The notes below the pieces were generated by a model, which searched no databases, had not been told where the DNA came from, and worked only from the letters and a program-made list of their open reading frames with translations. Positions 1 through 8,178 of a stretch of DNA of 55,858 nucleotides are shown here, one piece after another (within the stretch, counting starts at the first letter, position 1; every line of letters starts with the position of its first letter). A program made the position numbers and the translations under genes. The stretch spans positions 1 to 55,858 of the forward strand of contig JAJXWM010000011.1 of NCBI GenBank assembly GCA_021781615.1, in the 5' to 3' direction. The stretch is from Pseudomonadota bacterium (GTDB taxonomy: Bacteria; Pseudomonadota; Gammaproteobacteria; UBA9339).

Positions 1-1
1 A

Positions 2-103
2 GCAGGGACAGCGCAGCACGAGCGTTACATGGATGTACTTGAAGCGTCCCGCAAACAATTACGGCGAGAGGGCGCCTATTTAGTTGAGGCGTATGTTAAC
101 TAA
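2..103 (+). CDS. C-terminal fragment of an unrecognised protein
   Basis: An open frame runs from the window edge to TAA at 101-103 and encodes 33 residues, charged and Arg/Glu-rich, ending in LVEAYVN. Codon use looks like real coding sequence and the downstream 40 bases are non-coding. The gene start lies outside the window. I do not recognise the family from this tail, so no function is given. Confidence 0.5.
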   Translation, partial: AGTAQHERYMDVLEASRKQLRREGAYLVEAYVN

Positions 104-142
104 ATTTTAATGAGGTAGCCCTGGGCGTTACTCATTGGTAGC

Positions 143-199
143 TTGACAACCACAAGTTGATTTGTTAGATTCACCTAAAATTTTAAGATTAGTCTAAAT
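143..199 (+). promoter_or_regulatory. Promoter with overlapping DtxR-like boxes before the regulator gene
   Basis: TTGACA at 143-148 is followed 17 bases later by TAGATT at 166-171, a good sigma70-type promoter. The -10 lies inside GTTAGATTCACCTAAA (164-179), an imperfect version of the half-site GTTAGATT that makes up the perfect palindrome at 734-753. A second degenerate box, AAGATTAGTCTAAA, follows at 185-198. The arrangement suggests autoregulation. Seen: sequences and spacing. Inferred: binding by the product of 210-689. Confidence 0.5.
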
Positions 200-209
200 A
201 GCAGATACA

Positions 210-689
210 ATGATTGGCCATAAAAATAAATTAAGCTCAACAATGGAAGATTACCTTGAAACCATTCTTGCATTAATGCATGAGCATGGCTTTGCAAGGA
301 TCGGAAAGATTGCAGACAAACTCAAGGTAAAAAGCTCTAGCGTTAATTCTGCAATAAAATATTTGAGTGAGCAGAAATTAGTTGTTCATGAGAAATATGG
401 GTATGTGAAATTGACAGAAGAGGGAAAAAAAGCAGCATCAGATGTAAAAAGTAAGCATGATATTCTTTTTCGCTTTTTGACGGAATTTTTAATGTTAGAT
501 CCCGCAGAAGCTGAAAAAGAGGCTTGTTGTATAGAGCATACTATAAGTAAGAAAACATTTGAGAGATTAACTAAATTTTTTAAATTCTTTGAAGATGGCT
601 TTACTACGGAAAAACCCAAAATATTACAACTGTTTGCAACGTATATAAAAACCGACAAAAAACTGAAATATAATCAAGAACATAAATAA
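210..689 (+). CDS. DtxR/MntR-family metal-dependent transcriptional repressor
   Basis: A 159-residue protein with the DtxR layout: an N-terminal winged helix-turn-helix (about 10-70) and a metal-binding dimerisation region (about 75-140), without the SH3-like third domain, so MntR/SirR-sized. Candidate metal ligands are D14 and E17 (MntR D8/E11 positions), H83, and C106-x-x-E109-H110 (the DtxR C102/E105/H106 pattern). The site therefore mixes MntR-type and DtxR-type residues, and the metal cannot be told from sequence. It is preceded by DtxR-like boxes and followed 44 bp downstream by a perfect palindrome of the same half-site, in front of two GG-leader peptides. It probably represses itself and the peptide unit when metal is abundant. 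Confidence 0.85.
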   Translation: MIGHKNKLSSTMEDYLETILALMHEHGFARIGKIADKLKVKSSSVNSAIKYLSEQKLVVHEKYGYVKLTEEGKKAASDVKSKHDILFRFLTEFLMLDPAEAEKEACCIEHTISKKTFERLTKFFKFFEDGFTTEKPKILQLFATYIKTDKKLKYNQEHK

Positions 690-733
690 TATTTGGAGCA
701 AGAACAGATAAGATAAGGCTTTTTTTGTCCTTA

Positions 734-753
734 AAGTTAGATTAATCTAACTT
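734..753. promoter_or_regulatory. Perfect 20-bp palindrome, probable DtxR-type operator
   Basis: AAGTTAGATTAATCTAACTT is an exact inverted repeat with the TTAG...CTAA core known from DtxR/IdeR operators. It lies between the regulator gene and the small-peptide genes. A consensus TATAAT occurs at 782-787 and a further half-site-like GCAATCTAAA at 761-770. The likely ligand is the adjacent DtxR-family protein. Binding is inferred. Confidence 0.65.
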
Positions 754-787
754 AATTACAGCAATCTAAAAATAGGGGGGTTATAAT

Positions 788-874
788 ATGAATAAAAACA
801 ACGTGTAAGAAGATCTAAAAACGATGAACAATGCAAAAACTCGAGAAATCGAAGATAAAAAAATACAACAATAA
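788..874 (+). other. Degenerate mini-ORF ahead of the peptide genes
   Basis: ATG at 788 follows a G-rich stretch (AGGGGGG). It opens six codons (MNKNNV), meets TAA at 806-808, and continues in the same frame to a second stop at 872-874; ATG at 824 restarts a 16-residue ORF in this frame. The part from 824 recurs almost unchanged at 1152, where a C-to-T change gives a stop two codons earlier. It may be a decayed leader or peptide gene, or simply untranslated leader RNA. No family recognised. Confidence 0.3.
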
Positions 875-1490
875 CCAATAATTCAATATAAGCAGGAGAA
901 AAGAATGACTGTATTAACCAATAGTGAAATCGCAGAGGTGAATGGGGGACAAACAATTACAACGCTTGCTAACATTATACATCCTGTGGGTGAAGGCGTT
1001 AGTAAGTTGAAAGAGGCAATATCAGACGTATCAGACTGCTGCTCTAACAAAGAATGGCAATACCGGTTCTTATGTATTTGTAAATTTATCGCAGGAGAAA
1101 TCATGTTTGTTGCAACTGGAATACCCCATATTTAAGCTTTTTAATAGGAAGATGAACAATGCAAAAACTCGAGAAATCGAAGATAAAAAAATATAACAAT
1201 AACCAATAATTCAATATAAGCAGGAGAAAAGAATGACTGTATTAACCAATAGTGAAATCGCAGAGGTGAATGGGGGACAAACAATTACAGCGCTTGCTGA
1301 GATTATACATCTTGTGAGTGAGGGCGTTAGTAAGTTGAACGAGGCAATATCAGACGCATCGGACGGCTGCTATAACAAAGGATGGCGATGCTGGGGCCCC
1401 TGTATTTATAAATTTACCGCAGGAGGAATCATGTTTGTTGCAGCCGGAATAACCGTATTTAGTTTTTTAAATAGGAATAGGCATTACCAC
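824..1490 (+). repeat. Tandem duplication of the GG-leader peptide unit (period 328 bp)
   Basis: Sequence from 824 recurs at 1152. The 81 bases before each peptide ATG differ at only one position, and the first 15 codons are identical. Divergence is concentrated in the mature-peptide codons, then small indels appear near the end (about 1119-1135 versus 1449-1463). This is a gene duplication with a conserved leader and promoter-proximal region. Confidence 0.85.
905..1135 (+). CDS. Double-glycine-leader peptide 1 (putative class II microcin/bacteriocin)
   Basis: A 76-residue precursor. The leader MTVLTNSEIAEVNGG fits the double-glycine type (L at -12, E/I/V spacing, GG at -2/-1) recognised by C39 peptidases. 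The predicted mature part has 61 residues, with cysteines in a CC pair and a CxC pair and a short hydrophobic C-terminal stretch. CAGGAG lies 6 bases before the ATG. Compared with the paralogue at 1233, indels in the last codons shift the frame and end the protein earlier, replacing the hydrophobic/basic tail with IPHI, so this copy may be damaged or a variant. A C39-peptidase exporter is encoded at 27334-29475. Antibacterial activity is inferred. Confidence 0.65.
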   Translation: MTVLTNSEIAEVNGGQTITTLANIIHPVGEGVSKLKEAISDVSDCCSNKEWQYRFLCICKFIAGEIMFVATGIPHI

Positions 1491-1499
1491 AACAAATGA
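1233..1499 (+). CDS. Double-glycine-leader peptide 2 (putative class II microcin/bacteriocin)
   Basis: An 88-residue precursor whose 15-residue leader is identical, at DNA level too, to the copy at 905. The 73-residue mature part has an amphipathic N-terminal half, three cysteines (one GC pair and CWGPC), a small-residue-rich hydrophobic segment (GGIMFVAAGITVF) and a basic tail (NRNRHYHNK), which resembles pore-forming class II peptides. The same CAGGAG ribosome-binding site is present. No immunity gene is recognised beside it. The maturation/export route is inferred to be the C39 ABC exporter, CvaA-like adaptor and TolC elsewhere in this window. A non-bacteriocin secreted signal peptide is an alternative. 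Confidence 0.7.
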   Translation: MTVLTNSEIAEVNGGQTITALAEIIHLVSEGVSKLNEAISDASDGCYNKGWRCWGPCIYKFTAGGIMFVAAGITVFSFLNRNRHYHNK

Positions 1500-1618
1500 T
1501 ACAAGCTTAGCAGCATAGCAAGCACTCACCTTAAGGCATTAACATTAGGATTATATAGTTTCATTTGAAATATTTTGCTACTATTACCATAAATTGAACA
1601 GCTTAAGCCACAAAAAAG

Positions 1619-3970
1619 GTGAGTAACTTGTTTCAAGCTAATTACAAAAAGAAAGAAGTACAAAATAAAAATAAATTAGAAAGACTAATTCGCGAAGGAA
1701 TTTTAGTTTTAACTATTGGCATCTCTATTTTTTTGCTGCTGTCCATAATTTCATATCACACCACCGATCCGGGCTGGTCACGAACTGGCACTACGGTCGC
1801 CATCGCCAATATTGGCGGTTATGTGGGCGCTTGGCTGGCTGACATCTTACTATGTGTTTTTGGTTATATCGCTTACATCTTTCCACTGATGTTGACCTAT
1901 GCCGCATGGCTACCATTTATCCATGAGCAAAAAGATGTGACTAGTCGCACTTTCTTTATCTTACGCATTTTTGGCTTTTTCCTGATGTTACTATCAAGCA
2001 GTAGTTTTGCTGACCTGCATTTTAACGGCGGAAGCTTACCATTTGGCGCTGGCGGTGTATTAGGAAATCTATTCCAAACCGGTATGGTAAATATTTTTAA
2101 TGCTGCTGGAGCTAATCTAATTTTATTAGTATTACTCGTTACTGGTTTTACGCTTTTTAGTGGTATATCTTGGGTCTGGGTAATTGAAATCCTTGGCCGT
2201 AGTGTTTTTGCAACAATAGATTTCATTGGCGATCAAATCTTACAAATAACTAATGCTGAAAAAACCAATCCCAAACCAAAACGAAAGTATGAACCTAAAA
2301 TCACCTTAACTGAGCCTGAACCTCCCTTTGACAATGAAGAAGACGAAGATAACCACGTTAAAATAAGCCCCACTAAAGCGCCCATTATCTCGCAACCACC
2401 CCCAATTAAAACCAGTCTCCGCGCTGAACGGGAACGCCAAACTGATCTTTTATCACATGACTTAGCTTGGTCTTTACCAGCACTAGCGCTTCTAGACAAG
2501 CCGGAAAAAACGGAAAACATTAATTATACCCCCCAAGAACTCGAAGCGATGTCGCGTAACGTTGAGTTACGGCTACATGACTTTGGAATTGAAGCACAAG
2601 TCGTGGCAGTACATCCCGGGCCGGTAGTAACCAGGCTCGAATTACAACTTGCTGCTGGCACAAAAGTAAGCCGGATTACCAGTCTAGCAAAAGATTTGGC
2701 CCGTTCATTGTCGGTCATCAGTGTCCGGATTGTAGAAATCATCCCTGGCAAGTCAGTAATTGGACTTGAGTTACCAAACATTAATCGTGAAGTAGTAAGA
2801 CTACGAGAAATTTTATCATCACAACAATATGAACATACGCATTCACCACTAGCATTAGCTTTAGGCAAAGACATCGCGGGTTATCCAGTAATTGTTGATC
2901 TTGCTAAAATGCCACACCTCTTGGTTGCGGGAACCACCGGCTCTGGTAAATCGGTGTGCCTGAATGCTCTGCTCTTGAGTTTACTATATAAATATACACC
3001 AACAGAGGTCAAACTAATCTTGATTGACCCCAAAATGCTTGAGCTCTCCGTCTATGCCGATATTCCACATTTACTCGCCCCCGTAGTAACCGACATGAAA
3101 GAAGCGATCAATGCCTTTCGTTGGTGCGTCGCCGAGATGGAACGACGTTATAAATTAATGATGACTTTAGGAGTACGAAATATATCCGGATATAACAATA
3201 AGATTCGAGAAGCGAAAAATAAGGGCGCTCCACTACTTGACCCGTTATGGCATGACCATGATGGAGATAAATCAGAAGAGTTACAAGAGCTACCATATAT
3301 CGTAGTACTCGCTGACGAATACGCCGACATGATGATGGTCGTTGGTAAAAAGGTAGAAGAATTGATCGCACGTATTGCGCAAAAAGCAAGAGCTGCTGGT
3401 ATTCATTTAATTTTAGCAACGCAACGGCCTTCAGTTGATGTGGTCACCGGTTTAATTAAAGCAAACATCCCGACTCGTATCGCCTTTCAAGTGTCATCAA
3501 AAATCGACTCCCGAACAATTTTAGATCAGGCTGGCGCCGAACAACTGCTTGGTTTTGGCGACATGCTTTATCTACCTCCCGGCTCTGGAATACCAGTAAG
3601 AATTCACGGAGCATTTGTCATGGATGAAGAGGTGCATCGCGTAGTTAAAGACTTAAGAAGTCACGGCCAGCCAGAATATCTAGAAGAGATCCTCGATGGT
3701 AGTGTAGGACCGATAGTTGGCATCGATAACGAAAATAGCTTGGAATTCTCCACCGGAGCAAGTGATGCTGAACAAGATCCACTTTATGACCAAGCAGTAA
3801 AAATTGTCGTCGAATCTCGACGCGCTTCGGTTTCCAATGTGCAACGCCGCCTAAAAATTGGTTATAACCGCGCCGCAAGAATTGTCGAAGCAATGGAAGC
3901 CGCTGGCATCGTTGGCCCAATGGAAACCAATGGTAACCGTGAGGTGTTGGCGCCATCACCAATACAATAA
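1619..3970 (+). CDS. ftsK: DNA translocase FtsK
   Basis: A 783-residue septal DNA pump that moves chromosome termini and activates XerCD at dif. The N-terminal part (about 25-190) contains four or more membrane segments. A short acidic/proline-rich linker follows (about 215-290), and then the alpha/beta motor with Walker A GTTGSGKS near residue 438 and Walker [11 protein letters not shown] near 563. The C-terminal gamma winged helix (about 715-775) carries the [18 protein letters not shown] segment that reads KOPS sites. The listed start is GTG at 1619; TTG at 1628 is better placed behind AGGTGAG (1617-1623), so the protein may begin three residues later. lolA follows directly, as in E. coli. 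Confidence 0.97.
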   Translation: MSNLFQANYKKKEVQNKNKLERLIREGILVLTIGISIFLLLSIISYHTTDPGWSRTGTTVAIANIGGYVGAWLADILLCVFGYIAYIFPLMLTYAAWLPFIHEQKDVTSRTFFILRIFGFFLMLLSSSSFADLHFNGGSLPFGAGGVLGNLFQTGMVNIFNAAGANLILLVLLVTGFTLFSGISWVWVIEILGRSVFATIDFIGDQILQITNAEKTNPKPKRKYEPKITLTEPEPPFDNEEDEDNHVKISPTKAPIISQPPPIKTSLRAERERQTDLLSHDLAWSLPALALLDKPEKTENINYTPQELEAMSRNVELRLHDFGIEAQVVAVHPGPVVTRLELQLAAGTKVSRITSLAKDLARSLSVISVRIVEIIPGKSVIGLELPNINREVVRLREILSSQQYEHTHSPLALALGKDIAGYPVIVDLAKMPHLLVAGTTGSGKSVCLNALLLSLLYKYTPTEVKLILIDPKMLELSVYADIPHLLAPVVTDMKEAINAFRWCVAEMERRYKLMMTLGVRNISGYNNKIREAKNKGAPLLDPLWHDHDGDKSEELQELPYIVVLADEYADMMMVVGKKVEELIARIAQKARAAGIHLILATQRPSVDVVTGLIKANIPTRIAFQVSSKIDSRTILDQAGAEQLLGFGDMLYLPPGSGIPVRIHGAFVMDEEVHRVVKDLRSHGQPEYLEEILDGSVGPIVGIDNENSLEFSTGASDAEQDPLYDQAVKIVVESRRASVSNVQRRLKIGYNRAARIVEAMEAAGIVGPMETNGNREVLAPSPIQ

Positions 3971-3992
3971 ATCTATTTAACGAAGAGTGTCT

Positions 3993-4643
3993 ATGAAAAA
4001 ACAACGAACCCCCTTAATTATTTTTTTCCCTTTGCTCTTAATTATATTCCAAACCGTTTTTGCGGACACTACCGCTACCGATGAATTAGCAGTTTTAATG
4101 GATAACATCCGAACCATGCAAGCAACCTTTATCCAGTCACTCGTCAATCAATCGGGAGCACGCATCGGAACAAAAACTACCGGCAAAATGGCGGTGGCTC
4201 GTCCCGGAAAATTCCGCTGGGAAATAACCAAACCTCATGATCAGCTAATTATTATCAACAATAATAAGATGATCTCATACGACCCAGATTTATCACAAAT
4301 AACAAATCGCAAAGTCAACGTTAATCAGCCAGGAAATCCAGCGATGCTCCTCAGCAGTCCGGTAGAATCTTTAAAACAATCGTTCCAAATAATAAAGTTA
4401 AAAAAATCAGATGAAAAATTATGGTTTAAGTTAACCCCTAAAAAAACAAAAGGCCAAGCAAGCGGTTATCAGTGGATTAAAATTGGCTTTATTGATAACA
4501 AATTAAACGCCATGTATATTTTTGATAACCTCGATCAGACCAGCCTAATTAGTTTTAGTAATATTGAACAAAATGCTGAAATTTCACCAAAAAACTTTAC
4601 TTTCACACCACCACCAAACAGCGAGGTCTTCGATGCACAATAA
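3993..4643 (+). CDS. lolA: Outer-membrane lipoprotein carrier protein LolA
   Basis: A 216-residue periplasmic chaperone that carries lipoproteins from LolCDE to LolB. It has an N-terminal signal peptide (MKKQRT plus a hydrophobic core ending TVFA-D), then the LolA fold with the conserved KTTGKMAVARPGKFRWE region and a C-terminal FTFTPPP segment. ATG at 3993 is chosen over GTG at 3987 because GAAGAG lies five bases upstream and the signal peptide starts with MKK. It sits 22 bases after ftsK and overlaps the next gene by 11 bases. Confidence 0.93.
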   Translation: MKKQRTPLIIFFPLLLIIFQTVFADTTATDELAVLMDNIRTMQATFIQSLVNQSGARIGTKTTGKMAVARPGKFRWEITKPHDQLIIINNNKMISYDPDLSQITNRKVNVNQPGNPAMLLSSPVESLKQSFQIIKLKKSDEKLWFKLTPKKTKGQASGYQWIKIGFIDNKLNAMYIFDNLDQTSLISFSNIEQNAEISPKNFTFTPPPNSEVFDAQ

Positions 4644-5328
4644 AAAATACTATAAAATTTCACTAATAATAGCAATCCTAACCCTAGGTTTCATCACTGG
4701 CTGTACCCCCAAGTCATGCTCCACCAAAAATATTGCAATCATTCAAAAACCAATAATTTTTGACAAAGAACGAGAAAAATTAACCAAGGAATATCGCCTT
4801 GAACACTATGGAATTAAAGCTGAATCGATTACGATTAAACCACAAATGATCGTATTACATTGGACAGCAATGAAAGATCTCCAAGGAGCTTATAGGGCTT
4901 TTAACCGTCCAACACTTGGCTATCGTCCAGAACTAAAAAAAGCTGGCAATTTAAATGTATCAGTGCCTTTTATCGTTGATCGCGATGGAAAAATTTATCA
5001 ATTAATGCCGATCGATTGGATGGCCAGACACACCCTCGGGCTAAATAATATCGCCATTGGCATTGAAAATGTTGGCGGCGTTAATGGCCAAGAAGATCTA
5101 ACTGATGCCCAAGTAAAAGCTAATATTTGTCTAGTAAAATATCTCAAGGAAAAATATCCAAGTATAACTTATCTAATTGGCCACTACGAATATGGCGAAT
5201 TTCGAAATACTGCTCTTTGGCAAGAAAAAGACAAAAAATACTTTACTCATAAGACTGATCCAGGCAAAAAATTTATGTGCCAAGTCAGAACGGGTTTAGG
5301 TCGTTCATGTGCTACAAAAAATATTTAA
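4633..5328 (+). CDS. N-acetylmuramoyl-L-alanine amidase, lipoprotein (AmiD-like, Amidase_2)
   Basis: A 231-residue zinc amidase that cleaves the MurNAc-L-Ala bond of peptidoglycan or its turnover fragments. The signal peptide ends in a lipobox (GFITGC), so the protein should be lipidated. Family motifs: zinc His in VLHWTAM, IGIENVGG in the middle, second His in LIGHYEYGEF, and KTDPGKKF supplying the Asp ligand and catalytic Lys. ATG at 4633, preceded by GCGAGG, is preferred to an earlier in-frame start inside lolA because it gives the lipoprotein signal. It lies in a cell-envelope group with lolA and a NlpC/P60 hydrolase. Confidence 0.88.
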   Translation: MHNKKYYKISLIIAILTLGFITGCTPKSCSTKNIAIIQKPIIFDKEREKLTKEYRLEHYGIKAESITIKPQMIVLHWTAMKDLQGAYRAFNRPTLGYRPELKKAGNLNVSVPFIVDRDGKIYQLMPIDWMARHTLGLNNIAIGIENVGGVNGQEDLTDAQVKANICLVKYLKEKYPSITYLIGHYEYGEFRNTALWQEKDKKYFTHKTDPGKKFMCQVRTGLGRSCATKNI

Positions 5329-5351
5329 CGCTTAATTAAGAGAAGTTTTTT

Positions 5352-6839
5352 ATGTTAAAAAAATCAGTTACCATCCTCCTTTTTATTGCCCTTATTTTTA
5401 AGTTGATTCCTGTCGAAGCAGCAGAGGTGCCAATTACCACCTTCCCACTAGATAAATACAACCAAGACATAAACTATTGGATAAATCCGCAAGACCCCGA
5501 CTACAACAAACCACTAATAGAGCGTACTAAACAAAAAAAACAGCTCAAAGAATACTATAAACACTACTACGCCAGTGACGCTAAAGCCTTATCCCCTTGG
5601 AGCCGTAAATACCTAGAAAAAACTTTTAAAGGTGGCCTAGGTGAATCCGTTAACGAACAAAAACTAATTAAAAAATATGGCAATGCGGCAAAAAACCCCG
5701 AAAAAGCCGGTTATGCTGAAAATTTTCGTCCCTATGACGACAAATGGATAGAAAAAATTATTTTTAATATAAATCCAAAGCAGTTTAATTTCGCACCCCT
5801 CACGCCAAGCCAAACAGCCAAATCGCCCACCAAATTTAAATATAGAGCGAGCAATCGCGGTATTGCAGTAAAAAACCTATTCGCACGAAGCCTGCCAACC
5901 AATGAACCATATTTTTATAATTTCACTCGTCCAGGACAAGGATACCCTTTTGATGATTTACAAGAATCTGCAGTCTGGGTAGGAACGCCGGTATATATTG
6001 TAGGCAAAACTCGCGACAACCAGTGGTATTTAGTAGCAACCTCTTCTTTCATTGCCTGGGTAGAAAGTGATGGCGTGGCAAAAGTTAGTAAAAATTTTGT
6101 GGCCACCTGGCAAAAATATGCTAAACAAAAAATGGTAGCCATTACCAAAACCAACCTCAGTGTCTTTGATATTAATAAACAATATCGATTTAACACCTAT
6201 GTCGGCACTGTATTTCCAGGAAAAAAGATTAACAAACATACCATCTCGGTATTGATACCTTTTGCCGACAAAAATCATAATGCCAGAGTTACTTTTGCTA
6301 ACATTAGTAAAAAAGATGCCGCGCTGATGCCGCTTCGTGCCACCCCGCACAATTTTGTGAAAGTTATGTCAACTCTCCTGGGTAGACCATATGGGTGGGG
6401 TAATATGTATTTTTATAATGATTGCTCTGCCGAATTCCAAAATCTCTACACCCCCTTCGGAATTTGGCTACCAAGAAACTCTTCGGCCCAAGCAAAATCA
6501 AGAGCAATGATCGATCTTAGCTCACTCAGCATGAAAGAGCGGATAAAACAACTCCAAGAAAAAGGGAAAAAATTTACAACCCTAGTTTATATTGGCGGCC
6601 ACATCGTAATGTATATAGGGACCTATCCTAACCCTAATTCTGAAACGCATGAACTCATTGCTTATACTTACCAAACCATTTGGGGGCTGAAACCAGCAGA
6701 TAAAAGCTTCCGCGCAGTTATCGGGCAAACAGTTTTATTGCCGATGCTCGAACAGTATCCTGAAGATTATCGCTTGAATTCACAGGCCAATCAAGAATAC
6801 TTTCGACTGATAGATATTGACGAACCATTATTGAATTAA
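5352..6839 (+). CDS. SH3-domain NlpC/P60 (C40) peptidoglycan endopeptidase
   Basis: A 495-residue secreted protein with signal peptide ending PVEAA. After an N-terminal stabilising region come SH3-like segments (about 165-325) and a C-terminal NlpC/P60 domain (about 330-480). The catalytic Cys sits in YNDCSAEF and the His in GGHIVMYIG, with the family phrase GRPYGWGN before the Cys. Proteins of this layout cut gamma-D-Glu-diamino acid bonds in stem peptides. It follows the AmiD-like amidase by 23 bases in the same direction, so the two may act together in wall turnover or recycling. Confidence 0.85.
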   Translation: MLKKSVTILLFIALIFKLIPVEAAEVPITTFPLDKYNQDINYWINPQDPDYNKPLIERTKQKKQLKEYYKHYYASDAKALSPWSRKYLEKTFKGGLGESVNEQKLIKKYGNAAKNPEKAGYAENFRPYDDKWIEKIIFNINPKQFNFAPLTPSQTAKSPTKFKYRASNRGIAVKNLFARSLPTNEPYFYNFTRPGQGYPFDDLQESAVWVGTPVYIVGKTRDNQWYLVATSSFIAWVESDGVAKVSKNFVATWQKYAKQKMVAITKTNLSVFDINKQYRFNTYVGTVFPGKKINKHTISVLIPFADKNHNARVTFANISKKDAALMPLRATPHNFVKVMSTLLGRPYGWGNMYFYNDCSAEFQNLYTPFGIWLPRNSSAQAKSRAMIDLSSLSMKERIKQLQEKGKKFTTLVYIGGHIVMYIGTYPNPNSETHELIAYTYQTIWGLKPADKSFRAVIGQTVLLPMLEQYPEDYRLNSQANQEYFRLIDIDEPLLN

Positions 6840-6841
6840 CC

Positions 6842-7690
6842 ATGAAAACTTCAGGAACTTTATTTATTGTCGCAACTCCTATAGGTAATTTGGGCGATAT
6901 AACTCTGCGTGCGCTTGAAACCTTAAAAAACGTAGATCTTATCGCTGCTGAAGATACGCGACACAGCAAAAAACTGCTGGAGCATTATGGCATTATCACT
7001 CCCACCATTTCTCTCCATAATTACAACGAAACAAAACGGTGTCAGTTCATTTTAAATCAATTACAGCAAGGAAAGAGCGTTGCATTAATCACTGATGCTG
7101 GCACACCATTAATCAGCGATCCAGGATACCACTTGGTTAAAACCATTCGCGAAAATGGTCTAGATACCATTCCTATTCCTGGCGCTTCTGCCGCTATCGC
7201 TGCACTAAGCGCCGCCGGATTACCAACCGACAAATTTATATTCGAAGGATTTTTACCAGCAAAATCAAAACAGCAATTGGAACATCTACAAACTTTAGCA
7301 GGCGAAACTCGTACCATAATTTTTTATGAATCGCCACACCGCTTGCTTGCAACCATCGGCAACATGCAAGTTGCTTTTGGCGATGATCGCTTGGTAGTTC
7401 TTGCCAAAGAACTAACTAAAACATTTGAAACGATTCATAGCGACACCCTTCCTGGCCTACAAAACTGGTTAATTGAGAAACCGGAGCGACAAAAAGGGGA
7501 ATTTGTAATTTTAGTTAAAGGCATAACCAAAGAAAAAGATGCAGAAATTACCCCCGAAACACTCCGCACTCTAAATTTATTATCAGAAAATATGTCGCAT
7601 AAACAAGCGGTTATCTTAACCGCCAAAATAACTGGTGCTAACAAAAATGTACTCTATAAAATATCCTGCGGTAAACATCCCGTAAAATAG
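6842..7690 (+). CDS. rsmI: 16S rRNA (cytidine-1402 2'-O) methyltransferase RsmI
   Basis: A 282-residue member of the tetrapyrrole-methylase superfamily that methylates C1402 in the 16S rRNA decoding centre. Diagnostic motifs: LFIVATPIGNLGDIT at the N terminus, AAEDTRHSKKLL, ALITDAGTPLISDPG and PIPGASA. Length is normal. It starts 3 bases after the NlpC/P60 stop and is followed by the RNase P RNA gene, a usual gammaproteobacterial neighbour. Confidence 0.97.
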   Translation: MKTSGTLFIVATPIGNLGDITLRALETLKNVDLIAAEDTRHSKKLLEHYGIITPTISLHNYNETKRCQFILNQLQQGKSVALITDAGTPLISDPGYHLVKTIRENGLDTIPIPGASAAIAALSAAGLPTDKFIFEGFLPAKSKQQLEHLQTLAGETRTIIFYESPHRLLATIGNMQVAFGDDRLVVLAKELTKTFETIHSDTLPGLQNWLIEKPERQKGEFVILVKGITKEKDAEITPETLRTLNLLSENMSHKQAVILTAKITGANKNVLYKISCGKHPVK

Positions 7691-7766
7691 CCCCAGAGTT
7701 CTTTATGTTCTTTCAGAGCCCATCTATAACCTAGTTGAATGATATTTTTTGTGCTATCCTTAAAAT

Positions 7767-8134
7767 GGGTTGACGAGACAATCGCCTAGGTCTTCATATT
7801 TGCCTAGGAGGAAAGTCCGGACTCCAGCGGGCAAAGAGCCAGATAACATCTGGGAGGCGCAAGCCTACGGAAAGTACCACAGAAAATATACCGCCTGGCC
7901 ACTCAATAATAATTGTGGTTAGGTAAGGGTGAAAAGGTGTGGTAAGAGCACACCGCATTATTGGTAACAATAATGGCACGGCAAACCCCTCTTGGAGCAA
8001 GGCCAAATAGGAATCTTAGCAAGAAATTGCATATGTGGCCCACATAAAGATTCGGGTAGGTCGCTTGAGACGTATGGCAACATCCGTCCTAGAGAAATGA
8101 TTGTCCACGACAGAATCCGGCTTATTGTCAACCC
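7767..8134 (+). ncRNA. rnpB: RNase P RNA, class A
   Basis: The catalytic RNA that matures tRNA 5' ends. The terminal helix P1 pairs GGGTTGAC at the start with GTCAACCC at the end. Conserved landmarks occur in order: AGGAAAGTCCGGACTCC (about 7808-7826), GGGTGAAAAGGTG, GGTAAGAGCACACCGC, AAGGCCAAATAGG, TCGGGTAGG, and GTCCACGACAGAATCCGGC near the 3' end. A possible -10 TATCCT lies at 7755-7760, seven bases before the 5' end. Ends are set from P1 and may be off by a few bases. Confidence 0.95.
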
Positions 8135-8178
8135 ACAACTTATTACTTAGGATGAGAAATTAACAATAGTAAGCAAAC

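Noticed and set aside
4564-4632. Upstream in-frame extension of the amidase gene within lolA
   Set aside because: It would bury the lipoprotein signal peptide behind 23 extra residues; ATG 4633 with GCGAGG is better.
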